This document shows positions 54,452 to 62,835 of a stretch of 64,000 nucleotides of DNA, piece after piece (the first letter of the stretch is position 1; every line of letters starts with the position of its first letter). This DNA is from Mucilaginibacter sp. UBA5151 (GTDB lineage: Bacteria > Bacteroidota > Bacteroidia > Sphingobacteriales > Sphingobacteriaceae). The DNA is taken from the NCBI GenBank assembly GCA_002413785.1, contig DHXR01000044.1, positions 27,299 to 91,298 on the forward strand, in the 5' to 3' direction. Below the pieces are notes generated by a model. It worked only from the letters and a program-made list of their open reading frames with translations. It was not told the origin of the DNA and searched no databases. The position numbers and the translations under genes were made by a program.

Positions 54452-57400
54452 TTCAAAGCTTCCTTAATTATCCTAACTGCTTCTACGCTATCTAATGTTT
54501 CAACTGCAAAACGCACTGGATGACCGGGATCATACAACCGATCAAATTCACTTTGGACGATTGTCAATCTTTCTTCAACACTCATGCCATCGGTTATAGG
54601 CTTTAAATCAAACAAATGTTTTAGTATATCTTTTCCTGCGGATTTGACCTGTTCCGGGAAATATATTTCATAAAAAATTGTATTGTTTAATTCTTCGTAA
54701 AATAATCGAACTATCTCATTTGCCCCTATACACGCACAAAAAGAATTGTAGTCTAAGACTAATTCAATTAGGTATTTCGATTGAGCCATTCTTTCATCAA
54801 TCGGGAAGGCTTTACAGTTCTCAATTAATATCTTTTGAAAAGTATTTTTTTCGATATCCAAATACTTGTATTTATGATAAAAGTTTAATACTTCAGAGTT
54901 TAAATAAGCGCACAAAACTTTAACCGATATATCAGAATTACCCTTAGAAATAATTGAGAATCCAATCTGTGTATGATATAATTCTACATTGGTGTAACCT
55001 GCATAAACCCTTAGTGGGTTTCCTGAAATAATCTGACGGACAATTACACGGGGACTCGTGAAGAATTTCCTTTGACGTGCAGCACCTAGCCAGTCACCAT
55101 ATTTCAAAAATTCATCAATTTCTATTTCATTAATGTAAAACCTGTGAATATTTGAACCCGAAATTAAAGGCACATAGTCTTTATCAAGTTTAGTGTTTGA
55201 ATGGAAGACACGACTCTTGATTTGCTCTTGTGTATGCCCTTTGTATTTATCATAGGGAGTTATTCCTAAACATAAGTCAAAAAATGAATCTAACGATTTT
55301 CTGTTCGCTTCAATTTCAGATAATAGCTTTAATTGTTGAGGGTTAGAAAATATACTTATTCTTGTATCTGGATCATTTTTCCAAATATTTCTATCAAATT
55401 CTTGAAATTTCAATTTTTCAAAATTTATTGACTCATCCTTTTTGTAAAATGCCCCTGCAACATTGGCTTGTTTTTTAATGTATCCTATTTGAATTATAAT
55501 AGTTTCAACAATTGCTTCTTTAAATATCTTATCGGGCAGTTTAATTACTTGAATTAATTTATCAATTATTTTTTTCCTTAACATCTTGTATGAACTGTTA
55601 AGTAACATTGAATTAGGATTTATAAAAATAAGTACTCCTTTATTTCGACAAAGCATTAATCCTTTTTCGATGAATATCGAGTATAAGTTTATTCTGTTTT
55701 CGGTTGATTCAAATTCTTTGAACAAAAACTTTACTAACTCTTTAGGAAGTTGTTTGATATCAACATAAGGCGGGTTCCCTATAACCACATCAAAACCGCC
55801 TTTCTCACGCCACACTTCGGAGAAGAAAAGTTTAAAATCAAAATCAATCTTATAGCCTTCAAAATCCTCGGCAGTCTTTAATACGGTTTGAATTTTCCTA
55901 TTTATCTGACTCCTTATTGATTTTCTTTGTACCTCATTCGTTTCGTTATAAAATCTCTCCTTTTGTTTTTCAAGTTCATCTTTAATTTGAGGGTATCGAT
56001 CAGCACCCTGGGCATGTAATCCAATTAAAGAATTACCACATACAATTTTGTAATCCAAATTGGGCAAGGTTTCAATTGGGTCTAAATCATCTTCGTCTAC
56101 TACCAGAGATAGCCATAAACGCAATCTGGCAATATCAATGGCGCTTTCATCTATATCCACCCCGTAAATACTTTCCTGTATAATATGACGCTTTAATCTG
56201 TAAATGTACCGGCTTTCATTTACGCTTTCTCGCTCGTTAAAACCAAATTTATCTAATTTGTTTTTTAAATAGTTAAGCTCAAAATGTGGTTTTAATACCA
56301 TTTGTGCATTTACCAATTCGTGTAAAAGTCCAACAGGAAAAGCACCAGAACCGATGGCCGGGTCGCAAATACGTATTTCACTAAGTTTTTCATCGATCAA
56401 CTCTGCATTTTGGCGTACACTTTCAGGTAGTTGGTATTGATAAGTTTTCGTTTCGCCTTTATTGGCAACTCGTTGGTCGTTTTCTAAAGCAAAATGACCT
56501 TCCCTTATAAAGGTCTCCAGGTCTTTTTTCGGTACAAGAATTTTAGCCCGGTGTTCTATTTCTAATTTAACTTGCCCATTTTTGGTGGCACTTCCGCCAA
56601 ATAAGGCAGTTTGATCGCTATCAATTGCCTGAAAATTACCAGTATCATCATTAAGTGCATTGTCCAAATAGTGGATCAAACTTTCCTGACACATATAGTG
56701 CACAATTTCCCTTGGTGTGTAGAAGGCTCCTTTACTTTTGCGTTCGGTTACCTCAAGCATGTTTTCAAAAACCTTACCTAACATTTCAGGGTCAACAGCT
56801 ACTTCTTTATCAAGCGGCTCATCTTCCTTGATTGTAAAGTTGTAACGGTCAAAAACATCTAAGGCACCTGTTCCAATGTCACCTTCTTTGTTCTTTTCTT
56901 CATTCCGAAACAGTGCAGTAGGTATAGAAATATTGGCATTCTGCCAATCATAGTCAGCTTCAAACAAGCCGCCATTTAAAAATGGAATTCTGCAATTTAG
57001 TTTCTGGTAATAAGAGTTCTCATTGTCACGTTCTTTCGCCAGTGCTTCATAAAAGAGGTATTGAAGTTTGTCTTTAAAAAAGTTTACTTTATCAGCTTTG
57101 GCCTTCTCAAACAATTCCTGTACAAAACGTTTTCTACCCGAACCCCATTTAGCATTTTGTGCTACACCCAGCCAACCTTTTTTCTGCAAAAAATACAAAA
57201 AAACGATTTGCCCTAATAGTTTTTTTGTAAATCGGGCGTTGTCAATATTTGACTTTTTCAGTTCAGATTTTACATGTTCGTCATTTTCGAAATGTTCTGA
57301 TAATTTAATGTATAGGTCTTTATACTGGTTGAAAAACTCGTCCGTAACTTTCTCTATGCTAAAGGCATTCTCTAATTCTTCAACAGTGGGATTATTGGCG

Positions 57401-57930
57401 ATATTTTGCAACAAAGGCAACAACTGATTTTTGGCCGTATGTGCTTTTTCGTTTTTGCCAACTAAGAATGAATAGCGTTTGGCAGGTGTGAAATCCTTTT
57501 TGGTCTTTACTTTACCTTGTTCTTCGTCTAATTCAGAGTGATACTCTAATTTAATAAACGAAAAACGCCAATCGGCTCCGTCATCCTCTTTTGAATAAAA
57601 AGCCACTAAGGCATAATCTTTTTCGAACTTACTTAGATGCTTTATTACAAAGTTTCTCAAAGTTGTACGGGCGCGTTCTAATTTGCTCACGCTCTCTACC
57701 TGTACTATTAATACATCTAAGGCATTACCCTCCGGATCAATGTACTTACCGATGCGCTTATAAGAATTGATATGATCTTTATAATCATCCCAAATCAAAT
57801 TACCGCTATAACTATTGCTTTTGGGTTCCAGATCATTCAGTAAGTTTTTGGCAAAAAGCGTAAAACGCTCTTCATTAAAATTTGCATTGAACGTATCTTC
57901 AATAAGTTGAACCGCTGTTCTTTTATCCAT
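54448..57930 (-). CDS. Eco57I-type adenine-specific DNA methyltransferase (large, possibly with N-terminal nuclease-like domain)
   Basis: A 1160-residue methylase. The catalytic part has KSKGAFYTPREIVHYMCQES (about 400-419), motif I CDPAIGSGAFPVGLL (about 522-536), YGVDIDESAIDIARLRLWLSLV (about 589-610) and the N6-adenine motif IV DVVIGNPPYVDIKQLP (about 714-729). The C-terminal half resembles a target-recognition region. The first 360 residues (LDVLIVQVESVSKLERARTTLRNFV) may be a degenerate or active nuclease-like domain, as in type IIG enzymes, but no convincing PD-ExK is seen. It lies 2 bases after the helicase gene and overlaps the ATPase gene. Confidence 0.9.
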   Translation of the reverse strand: MDKRTAVQLIEDTFNANFNEERFTLFAKNLLNDLEPKSNSYSGNLIWDDYKDHINSYKRIGKYIDPEGNALDVLIVQVESVSKLERARTTLRNFVIKHLSKFEKDYALVAFYSKEDDGADWRFSFIKLEYHSELDEEQGKVKTKKDFTPAKRYSFLVGKNEKAHTAKNQLLPLLQNIANNPTVEELENAFSIEKVTDEFFNQYKDLYIKLSEHFENDEHVKSELKKSNIDNARFTKKLLGQIVFLYFLQKKGWLGVAQNAKWGSGRKRFVQELFEKAKADKVNFFKDKLQYLFYEALAKERDNENSYYQKLNCRIPFLNGGLFEADYDWQNANISIPTALFRNEEKNKEGDIGTGALDVFDRYNFTIKEDEPLDKEVAVDPEMLGKVFENMLEVTERKSKGAFYTPREIVHYMCQESLIHYLDNALNDDTGNFQAIDSDQTALFGGSATKNGQVKLEIEHRAKILVPKKDLETFIREGHFALENDQRVANKGETKTYQYQLPESVRQNAELIDEKLSEIRICDPAIGSGAFPVGLLHELVNAQMVLKPHFELNYLKNKLDKFGFNERESVNESRYIYRLKRHIIQESIYGVDIDESAIDIARLRLWLSLVVDEDDLDPIETLPNLDYKIVCGNSLIGLHAQGADRYPQIKDELEKQKERFYNETNEVQRKSIRSQINRKIQTVLKTAEDFEGYKIDFDFKLFFSEVWREKGGFDVVIGNPPYVDIKQLPKELVKFLFKEFESTENRINLYSIFIEKGLMLCRNKGVLIFINPNSMLLNSSYKMLRKKIIDKLIQVIKLPDKIFKEAIVETIIIQIGYIKKQANVAGAFYKKDESINFEKLKFQEFDRNIWKNDPDTRISIFSNPQQLKLLSEIEANRKSLDSFFDLCLGITPYDKYKGHTQEQIKSRVFHSNTKLDKDYVPLISGSNIHRFYINEIEIDEFLKYGDWLGAARQRKFFTSPRVIVRQIISGNPLRVYAGYTNVELYHTQIGFSIISKGNSDISVKVLCAYLNSEVLNFYHKYKYLDIEKNTFQKILIENCKAFPIDERMAQSKYLIELVLDYNSFCACIGANEIVRLFYEELNNTIFYEIYFPEQVKSAGKDILKHLFDLKPITDGMSVEERLTIVQSEFDRLYDPGHPVRFAVETLDSVEAVRIIKEALK

Positions 57931-57932
57931 AG

Positions 57933-60900
57933 TTATTTGATAATATATCCCGAAAGGATAACTTCCCGTTTTTGAAACGTTTGCGATTTATCCGGGTCTT
58001 CGAAGGTCATTATACGAATGTGTTTTCTCAAAATATTGAGCATTTCCAAGGGATCTAATGTTTTCTCCATCTCGGTTTTGACCACTTTGGCCGTTCTTTT
58101 GGCGATTGTACCTTGTTCTAACATCTCTCTCGCGTGATTTATAAATTCATCGTCAGAATCCGTGAAGCCTTTATAATTTTTAAAAGCTTTGTCTTTCAAC
58201 CTATTTTCAATATATTTTGCGTTGGAGCGACCACCCACATCAATTTGACCTTCATCAGCCTGACGGCTATCCAATTCAAACCGCGCTTTATTAACCTGTA
58301 GTTGGTGATAATAGTTATCGGGGGTATTAGCACGCTTTGTAATTGGAAAACATTCTAACTCCTTTACAGCGTCAAAAAAAGTTATTTCATCAGCTTTTCC
58401 ATTTTCATTTAAGTAGAACTTTTTGAGTTTACCTATTCGGAAAAAGGTTACAAGTTTGTCCGATTCAATATCTTCTTTTTGAAATCCGGAGCGGGCTTTC
58501 TTTGGCAGGTTCTTTATCTTTTCGAACAAATCGGGATTCTCATCCCTGATCTTCCTCATCAGTTCCAAATACTTCAATTCGGACTCTGCTTCTCCGTCCT
58601 CGCCTGTGTAAGCTTTTTTACTATTTAATGTATTAAACAATTCCTGGCTTCCGAATTCCTCGCCATCACTCAAATATTTGGCATCCTCCCCTAATATATC
58701 ATGAAACATTTGAATTTTGTTAGTGATATTCACTTCTAATCCAAGGTGTTCATCGGATTGTGTAGTAGGAAAAAAATTAAAAATGTGCACTTTTGCAAAC
58801 TTGCTACCCAAACGATTTACACGACCTGCTCTTTGCAAAACACGAGTTGGATTCCACGGTAGATCGTAGTTAACTAATACGTTAGACCTGTGTAAGTTAA
58901 TCCCCTCTGCCAGCACATCCGTTGCAATTAAAATTCTTATATTATTAGAATTTTCTTTTCGGTTCGGGTCAAAATTTGCTGTAATCAAGTCGCGAGAAAC
59001 CAAGTGGTTTGACGTAGTTTCTTTATCAGTATGCCTTCCTCCCATACTTGAATAAAACATTACCTGATTTGGAAAATTGTCGCACAAAGCCTTATAAATG
59101 TAATCCCCGGTTTCTTTTGATTCTGTAAATACTACTAATTTGTTGTTTTTAAGTGCGTCAATATTTTTTAAATCATGAACAAACTGCTCCAATTTAGGGT
59201 CGGAATTAACATTACTCCAGAGTTCTTTAACACTTTTTAAAATAGATAGATCAAACTCTAGTTTAGTTATAAAATCCTTTTTAAAATCCTTTGAGTCGTA
59301 TTTATGTGCTTTCTCATCTTCAACAAAAGCTTCCAATTTTTCTATATTGTCACTTTCAATTAAGTCGTACACATCTACTTTTTTACTAATATAAAGCGTA
59401 CCGGAATTGTACATAGCAATGAACTTTTCATAGGATATAATAAATCTGTCAACACTTTGGCGAAACGCATGAAAACTACTTTCCAAACGTTTTACCAATA
59501 TTCCCTTCATAAAACCTCCAACGTTTCGCTGTTGTTGCTTTTCGAACTCGCTAAGTGTTTTATTTCCTATATAAAACAGCAAAGGTGTGTACCTGGCGTA
59601 GGTAAATATCTGTAGTTTTTTTATAGTCTTTTTGAATATTTCCTCCAGTTGGCCCTTATACTCGTACACTATTTTTTGTGGATTATCTAAAGCAGGAAAT
59701 GTTAGTCCCTGCATTTTCATATCCTGTTTAAAATAGGTCATTACATCTTTCCTTGTCCTACGCACCATCACATACCTCAAAATACTATTTCGTATATCAT
59801 CGGAAATCTCCTTTGTCAACGTTTTATACTGTGGATCATCCTTTTCCAACTTTTTTAATCTTGTACGGAAACCTGAAAAGTACTTTTCAAGATTTGGAAT
59901 ACCGGGAATAGTCGAGTTTTTGGGTGATTGAAATAATTTGAGTTGAGCAAAAATATCGTCTACTGTGTTATTTAAGGGAGTAGCAGTAACCAAAATCACT
60001 TTTTTTCCTCTACAGATATCCAACAGGTTTGCATAAGATTGAGTATTTTCATTCCTAAAGCGATGAGCCTCGTCTACTACAATATAATCAAAACGCTCCA
60101 AGCCCTTTTTTATAATGTATTCTAACTTGCCCAATGATTCAACTTCAAAACTTCTAATACCAAAATCAAACAAAGAGGATCGCCAATATTCCTTTAGCAC
60201 AGGTGGACATACAATTAGTGTCCGGCCTCTCAGTTGTTGTAAGAGTAAAGCTGTTATAAATGTTTTACCAAGTCCAACTACGTCAGCCAGAAAGACACCA
60301 TTATACGTTTCCAAAATCTTTTTAGCCTGAACCGCTGCCTGATTCTGATATTTTAGTTTCATGAATCCATCTGGTAAAAATGGATCAAACTCGTCAGCTA
60401 GATTAATATCTTCTTCCAGATACTCGTAAATGAGTTTTAAATAAAGCTCGTAAGGTAAAATTTGATCGTTTAGCCAAGTTTTTTTAGTGATTGTATCTAT
60501 AAAGTCTTCGGAAATATCTACAGATTCCTTCCACAACGTGTTGAATTGGTCTTCTGCGAATTCAACGTCTCTTTTAGTCCTTAGTTCTACATTAAATTCC
60601 CTATTTGCTACAAAACCTGACTCCGAAAAATTACTCGACCCTGTTATAACAAAACCATAATCTCGGTCCTCTGGCTTAAATTTACCTATGTAAACTTTAG
60701 CGTGAATGTTTTTAGATGGATAAGCACGGATTTCAAGTTTCTTACCATTACCGTTACATGCTTTGTCAGTTTCTTGATTTTGGCAATTAGCTTTTAAAAA
60801 CTCTATAAATTTTCTTACACCTAATTCAAGTCGATTGTCATTCTCGTCACTATTTTCAATTTCGCTTTTTAAGCTTTCCTGAAATTTCTTCTTAGTGCGC

Positions 60901-61181
60901 TGATGGGATTCAAAATCAATCACCCCAATTTGATTATGAAATTGGATCAAATCGTATGAATCCCTATCGACGCTTAGCCCGACTAATATTCTAATTTTAT
61001 CAATTGGTTCAAGTGAATCATATAATTGATAAAAACCACTTGCCCGAAAGTAGCCAACCAAAACGTCAAATAACTGAGTGTCTTTTAAAGTCGACTTAAA
61101 TCTGCTTAAAAGACTGCTACCCTCTTCATTTGTAAAAAAAGTTAAATCGGTTTTATCTGCGTATTTTATTGGATCACTCAT
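57933..61181 (-). CDS. PLD nuclease-SF2 (SNF2-like) helicase fusion
   Basis: A 1082-residue protein that is first in the defence operon. Residues about 30-200 form a phospholipase D-type domain with one HKD set (HAKVYIG at about 160, ITGSSNFSESG at about 180). A superfamily 2 helicase follows: Walker A FLADVVGLGKTFITALLL (about 297-314), DEAH box VVDEAHRFRNE (about 368-378), TATPLNN (about 398-404), and in the C-terminal domain ILIATDVLAEGINLH and PTRVLQRAGRVNRLGS. The fusion suggests ATP-driven translocation plus cutting. One HKD per chain implies a dimer is needed, as for other PLD nucleases. It probably is the restriction subunit for the methylase. Confidence 0.9.
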   Translation of the reverse strand: MSDPIKYADKTDLTFFTNEEGSSLLSRFKSTLKDTQLFDVLVGYFRASGFYQLYDSLEPIDKIRILVGLSVDRDSYDLIQFHNQIGVIDFESHQRTKKKFQESLKSEIENSDENDNRLELGVRKFIEFLKANCQNQETDKACNGNGKKLEIRAYPSKNIHAKVYIGKFKPEDRDYGFVITGSSNFSESGFVANREFNVELRTKRDVEFAEDQFNTLWKESVDISEDFIDTITKKTWLNDQILPYELYLKLIYEYLEEDINLADEFDPFLPDGFMKLKYQNQAAVQAKKILETYNGVFLADVVGLGKTFITALLLQQLRGRTLIVCPPVLKEYWRSSLFDFGIRSFEVESLGKLEYIIKKGLERFDYIVVDEAHRFRNENTQSYANLLDICRGKKVILVTATPLNNTVDDIFAQLKLFQSPKNSTIPGIPNLEKYFSGFRTRLKKLEKDDPQYKTLTKEISDDIRNSILRYVMVRRTRKDVMTYFKQDMKMQGLTFPALDNPQKIVYEYKGQLEEIFKKTIKKLQIFTYARYTPLLFYIGNKTLSEFEKQQQRNVGGFMKGILVKRLESSFHAFRQSVDRFIISYEKFIAMYNSGTLYISKKVDVYDLIESDNIEKLEAFVEDEKAHKYDSKDFKKDFITKLEFDLSILKSVKELWSNVNSDPKLEQFVHDLKNIDALKNNKLVVFTESKETGDYIYKALCDNFPNQVMFYSSMGGRHTDKETTSNHLVSRDLITANFDPNRKENSNNIRILIATDVLAEGINLHRSNVLVNYDLPWNPTRVLQRAGRVNRLGSKFAKVHIFNFFPTTQSDEHLGLEVNITNKIQMFHDILGEDAKYLSDGEEFGSQELFNTLNSKKAYTGEDGEAESELKYLELMRKIRDENPDLFEKIKNLPKKARSGFQKEDIESDKLVTFFRIGKLKKFYLNENGKADEITFFDAVKELECFPITKRANTPDNYYHQLQVNKARFELDSRQADEGQIDVGGRSNAKYIENRLKDKAFKNYKGFTDSDDEFINHAREMLEQGTIAKRTAKVVKTEMEKTLDPLEMLNILRKHIRIMTFEDPDKSQTFQKREVILSGYIIK

Positions 61182-61619
61182 AAAAATCTATTGCTATTAA
61201 AGAAAATTTAAACATCCTTTAATACTTTATAAAAATTCACCTGAAACACTATAAAATACTTACGTGTTAATTTCCACATAAATTTATTTAATAGATTTTC
61301 AGGCTAAACAAAGGGCACTAAAATAAAGAATAAGATTTCTAATTCTGCATAATATTTCTTCGATCTGAACCATTAAAATAATTGAATTAAAACCAGATTT
61401 AATGGGGATGTGTGATTCTGTTACACATTGACTATTTTAACTTATTATTGTTTAATTTGATTTTTCCTTAAAACAAAAACAAATCGGTGCTCAAGAACGT
61501 AGGGAACGTGCGGGTCAAGACCTCCTGAATATCCTTCAAATAAAAACACCTACCTCGTACATGAGGTGTGAAAAAAATATTTCTCTCCTCTCCACATTTG
61601 CCACAGTAAAATTTAAGCT
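61182..61619. promoter_or_regulatory. Divergent control region between helicase and HTH genes
   Basis: A 438-base AT-rich gap holding no visible gene. A small hairpin (ACACCT 61546-61551 and AGGTGT 61564-61569) is followed by GTGAAAAAAA. The promoters of the minus-strand defence operon and the plus-strand mobilization genes must lie here, but I cannot place them. Confidence 0.35.
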
Positions 61620-61949
61620 ATGGCAAATTACAATGAAACTCAGAACGACTTTCCGAAAGTTCACAGGGATCAGTTGATAACTGTTCAGGACCTGATTGAT
61701 TTTAAAAAGCAACTTATTGGCGATATTAAGAAATTGCTAAAAGAACAATCCGGGCATCCGGGCCATCAATGGCTCAAAGCTTTTGAAATTAAAAAGATGC
61801 TCCGCCTGTCGGAAAGCAAGCTTCAATACCTGCGGGATAAAGGCGCTATTCCTTTCAAAAAATTGGGTGGAGTAACGTACTATAACCTGGAAGAGATCGA
61901 AAACCTGATGCACTCAGGGACATTAAGCGACCAGATGAAAATGGCATGA
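61620..61949 (+). CDS. Helix-turn-helix excisionase-like protein of a mobilizable element
   Basis: A 109-residue DNA-binding protein. Its second half has the MerR/Xis-like HTH_17 segment HQWLKAFEIKKMLRLSESKLQYLRDKGAIPFKKLGGVTYYNLEEIENLM. Such small proteins stand at the head of Bacteroidota mobilization and excision modules. It overlaps the next gene (ATGA), which fits an operon with the mobilization genes. Likely role: excision or regulation of transfer. Confidence 0.85.
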   Translation: MANYNETQNDFPKVHRDQLITVQDLIDFKKQLIGDIKKLLKEQSGHPGHQWLKAFEIKKMLRLSESKLQYLRDKGAIPFKKLGGVTYYNLEEIENLMHSGTLSDQMKMA

Positions 61950-62266
61950 AGCGGAAGGCAAAACGTATCATTCCGCAATTACCAAAAGCACCACCGACTA
62001 ACCTTAAAAACAAGGGCGCAAACCTGGACGGATTTGGCGTCAATGTGCCCCCGGACAGGTTCGTGGTACACATCTATTTTGACCAAAAAGATCTGGCGGA
62101 GTTTGCAGATGTGTTCTTAGCAGAGAAGGAATTATTGCAATGGAAAACGGGAACCGGCACGCTGATCCGCAATTGGAAGGTCTGTGCGGCTGACTGGATT
62201 TTTGACCATCGGCAGCGGATGAAGCGGAGGTCAAGGCTATCGCCATATTGCAGCGAATCAATTTGA
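61946..62266 (+). CDS. Small protein of a mobilization module (function unknown)
   Basis: A 106-residue basic protein. VVHIYFDQKDLAEFADVF and the tail QWKTGTGTLIRNWKVCAADWI resemble the 'G..I.NWK..A..WI' end seen in small proteins of Bacteroidota mobile elements. It overlaps the helix-turn-helix gene by four bases and comes before the possible oriT. I do not recognise a biochemical role. Confidence 0.7.
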   Translation: MKRKAKRIIPQLPKAPPTNLKNKGANLDGFGVNVPPDRFVVHIYFDQKDLAEFADVFLAEKELLQWKTGTGTLIRNWKVCAADWIFDHRQRMKRRSRLSPYCSESI

Positions 62267-62439
62267 GTATGGATGTTTAACAAATCCAATCGAAGACTTT
62301 GAAAAAGGAGGAGATTGCCTCTTTCAGCAATCAGCAAGATGTACGTTTGTAATACAAACGAAATCTTGCCCTCCCCTCCGAAGTCGGTCCGGGGGCATAG
62401 AAAAATCCTCCGCAGTCGGGTTTTTAAAAGATCAAGAAG
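62267..62439. other. Candidate oriT hairpin upstream of mob genes
   Basis: A strong imperfect hairpin sits at 62334-62369: GCAAGAT and CGTTTGT on the left pair with ACAAACG and ATCTTGC on the right, with a small bulge and loop AAT. A C-rich stretch CCCTCCCCTCCGAAGTCGG and GGTCCGGGGGC lies just after it. Its place directly before mobC and the relaxase is typical for oriT. No nick site is proven. Confidence 0.45.
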
Positions 62440-62835
62440 ATGGAAAACGAAGAAGAAAACAGGTCAAGGATATTATTAACCAGGTTTAAACCGGCAGAAT
62501 TTAAATTGCTGGACAGCCGGTTTAAGAAGACGAGGTTCAGAAAATTAAGCGAGTATATCAGAAGTGTTTTACTCGAAAAACCGATAACCGTTACCTACCG
62601 CGATAAGTCAATGGATGAGGTATTGGAAGAACTTATTTTGTTGCGGAAAGAGCTCAACGCCATTGGTAATAATTTAAACCAGGCGGTACGTAATATCAAT
62701 AGCGCACACGGCCATGCAGACACCCGGTTGTGGGTAAATTTGCTTGGTGTAATTAACGGCAAACTGGAGCCGTCCATCATCCAAATTAAAGACCAAATGA
62801 ACAAATATGCAGATATATGGTCGCAAAAATTATAA
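62440..62835 (+). CDS. MobC-type plasmid mobilization relaxosome protein
   Basis: A 131-residue protein with an N-terminal ribbon-helix-helix-like part (RILLTRFKPAEFKLLDSRFKKTRFRKLSEYIRSVLL) and the MobC/BmgB-type region LEELILLRKELNAIGNNLNQAVRNINSAHG. MobC proteins help the relaxase to open oriT. It overlaps the relaxase gene by 19 bases. Confidence 0.9.
   Translation: MENEEENRSRILLTRFKPAEFKLLDSRFKKTRFRKLSEYIRSVLLEKPITVTYRDKSMDEVLEELILLRKELNAIGNNLNQAVRNINSAHGHADTRLWVNLLGVINGKLEPSIIQIKDQMNKYADIWSQKL

Noticed and set aside
50679..61181. BREX or DISARM assignment of the defence operon
   Set aside because: No PglZ, BrxC or BrxL and no DrmA/DrmB are visible; only the methylase and the DUF262 protein are shared in type.
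62267..62439. Riboswitch or small RNA
   Set aside because: The hairpin is better explained by an oriT ahead of the mob genes; no known riboswitch core is seen.
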